Source of the DNA: Edaphobacter dinghuensis | Lineage (GTDB): Bacteria; Acidobacteriota; Terriglobia; Terriglobales; Acidobacteriaceae | Direction: 5' to 3' | Length of the DNA: 64,000 nucleotides | Assembly: GCF_014640335.1 (NCBI RefSeq) | Contig: NZ_BMGT01000001.1 | Location: forward strand, 682,001 to 746,000 | Shown here: in pieces, positions 62,921 to 64,000 of the stretch | Position numbering within the stretch: position 1 is the stretch's first letter | Layout of the letters: each line of letters opens with the position of its first letter | Position numbers and translations under genes: made by a program | Notes under the pieces: generated by a model | What the model saw: the letters and a program-made list of their open reading frames with translations, nothing else | What the model was told of the DNA's origin: nothing | Databases searched by the model: none

Positions 62921-62950
62921 ACTTAGATGTCTTTATATAGATATCTAAGT
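62921..62950. promoter_or_regulatory. PadR operator abutting the start codon
   Basis: ACTTAGATGTCT/AGATATCTAAGT, 12-bp arms with one mismatch around a TTATAT spacer. It begins at the base immediately upstream of the padR ATG. Confidence 0.75.
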
Positions 62951-63030
62951 ATAGTGTCAACGAGCTTGCCTGACACAGGTATTGTGGCTTTTGCTGAAGA
63001 GATGTCTCGTCTGAAACTGCGGGGGGTGGA

Positions 63031-63747
63031 TCAGGGTGTAGTCGATGGAGCTGGCGAGCCGTCGGACCATTTGTTTGCAATAACGAACAGAATCGTCACA
63101 CGTTCTTCGGGGTCGTTCGCAATCATGACGGGTGAATTGGGATCGTCGGCTGCCCAGCTCTTCGCCATGTCGCCGGAGTAAAAAAACATGGCGTGCGGAT
63201 GCCAGGCTTGATCGTGATCGTTTAGGTACTGCTGTTTCGACATCATGTAGGCCATCGCGCCGGGCTCCAGCGGCGGCAGCTCTTTTTTATCGAGTGCCGT
63301 CGCGACTGCACTCGCGATTGCATCCTTCGATTTTCCTGCCAGCACAAGCCTGGTCTTCATCAGATAGATGGGCGCAAAGCTTCTTGCGGCCTGCGCGTTG
63401 AAGCAATGGGGCGCTCTCATCTTCGGATTCCAGAACTCTGCCTGATCGGTGGCCTGCGCCCACGACCGCTCTACGAGGCAGAGAAAACCGTTCGTGCCTT
63501 TTGCGGCAGTTTTGTATCCCTCGCGGCCCAGCACCATCACTTCGGCGGCGTCGGAGATGGAACTGGGGGCAGCGCTGCGAGCTAGCGCGATCTCGGCGCT
63601 CTCGTCTGATATCAGGTACTGATCGAGGGGAGCCATTGCCGGATAGGCAGTGTTTCCGGCCTGCGCGACTGCCTGCCCGCCTGCGTTGGGAAAGACAATT
63701 TGCAGAGCAAATGCCAAAACGATGATCTTGACGTGATTCTTCCGCAT
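63031..63747 (-). CDS. Exported protein of unknown function
   Basis: A 238-residue exported protein. The signal peptide is IIVLAFALQIVFPNAGGQAVAQA. It has EIALARSAAPSSISDAAEVMVLGREGYKTAAKGTNGFLCLVERSW and later HPHAMFFYSGDMAKSWAADDPNSPVMIA. No known family is recognised, but the composition and GGGAGG before the ATG support a real gene. It is transcribed in the same direction as the PadR-ADOP operon. Confidence 0.72.
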   Translation of the reverse strand: MRKNHVKIIVLAFALQIVFPNAGGQAVAQAGNTAYPAMAPLDQYLISDESAEIALARSAAPSSISDAAEVMVLGREGYKTAAKGTNGFLCLVERSWAQATDQAEFWNPKMRAPHCFNAQAARSFAPIYLMKTRLVLAGKSKDAIASAVATALDKKELPPLEPGAMAYMMSKQQYLNDHDQAWHPHAMFFYSGDMAKSWAADDPNSPVMIANDPEERVTILFVIANKWSDGSPAPSTTP

Positions 63748-63907
63748 CCGATCCTCCCAATTCGCAGATTTCGCGCCGGTGAGTGTTGACCGAGATCGAT
63801 GCGCAAATTGTAACGCGCGGCGTCAAGCTGACATGGGGGAAGCTGGCGATTGAATCATTGCGATCGTCAGAACCGGCCCGTAAGTCCTGGCCAGCTCTGA
63901 GTTGACA

Positions 63908-64000
63908 TCAATCTGGAGAAGCTGCTTCGGATGCTCCCCGGAGCTGTTGGTTCTTCAGAAGTAATTCGGCGACGAGCTGTTCGAGACATGCAATCTTCGC
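63908..64000 (-). CDS. Small coiled-coil protein, C-terminal part (window edge)
   Basis: The frame is open from the window edge to a TGA at 63908-63910. The visible 30 residues begin AKIACLEQLVAELLLKNQQLR, closely resembling the small protein at 54831. The start lies outside the window. Confidence 0.5.
   Translation of the reverse strand, partial: AKIACLEQLVAELLLKNQQLRGASEAASPD

Overview
The window looks like the replication-origin neighbourhood of an Acidobacteriota chromosome (class Terriglobia, near Granulicella, Edaphobacter or Terriglobus). The lineage call rests on high GC, a PadR regulator fused in an operon to a duplicated MacB-type permease (ADOP architecture), a giant TonB-dependent porin with an N-terminal carboxypeptidase-regulatory-like domain, and several PEP-CTERM proteins. 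It is an inference from gene content. No rRNA, tRNA, CRISPR array, IS element or prophage was seen.

Layout. 0-6 kb: 3' part of an arylsulfatase and a TonB-dependent receptor. 6-16 kb: dnaN and dnaA on the minus strand, separated by accessory enzymes; an aldo/keto reductase; a DpnI-type methyl-dependent restriction endonuclease with a small zinc-ribbon partner; then rpmH. 16-29 kb: rnpA, yidD, yidC and jag, with about 6.5 kb of unrelated genes between rnpA and yidD and further genes between yidC and jag. 29-40 kb: secreted and SRPBCC proteins, thrS, tspO, two PEP-CTERM proteins, folC-plsC and a class C26 amidohydrolase. 40.6-45.6 kb: seven identical parS sites around rsmG, parA and parB. 45-64 kb: a membrane methyltransferase, HU, several regulator/enzyme pairs (AraC-SDR, XRE, an RclR/RclC-like pair, a TetR operon), secreted unknowns and the PadR-ADOP operon.

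Replication. The plus strand is C-rich from about 6 to 40.6 kb and G-rich from about 42 to 64 kb, whatever the gene orientation. The switch coincides with the parS cluster. I therefore place oriC around rsmG-parA, about 29 kb from dnaA. Three DnaA-box-like sequences lie just upstream of parA.

The most unusual content is a set of three dispersed intergenic repeat families, called F1, F2 and F3 here. F1 has a left arm GTCATCTCGACCG and a right arm GGAGAGACCCCTGTATTT around a core that varies in sequence but almost always folds as a stem. F2 is GGTGCCCC, then a 10-bp hairpin usually reading CCCATGTCCC/GGGACATGGG, then TTGAACCACC. F3 is TTGTCATTCCCGAAGGGAAT followed by CTGCGTT. About 27 F1, 20 F2 and 6 F3 copies lie between 8.1 and 47.7 kb. 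Nearly all point one way left of the origin and the opposite way right of it. Some are translated in frame inside thrS, folC and plsC. One pair of 70-bp F1-containing direct repeats brackets a GIY-YIG nuclease gene. This suggests a replication-coupled, hairpin-based mobile or architectural element.
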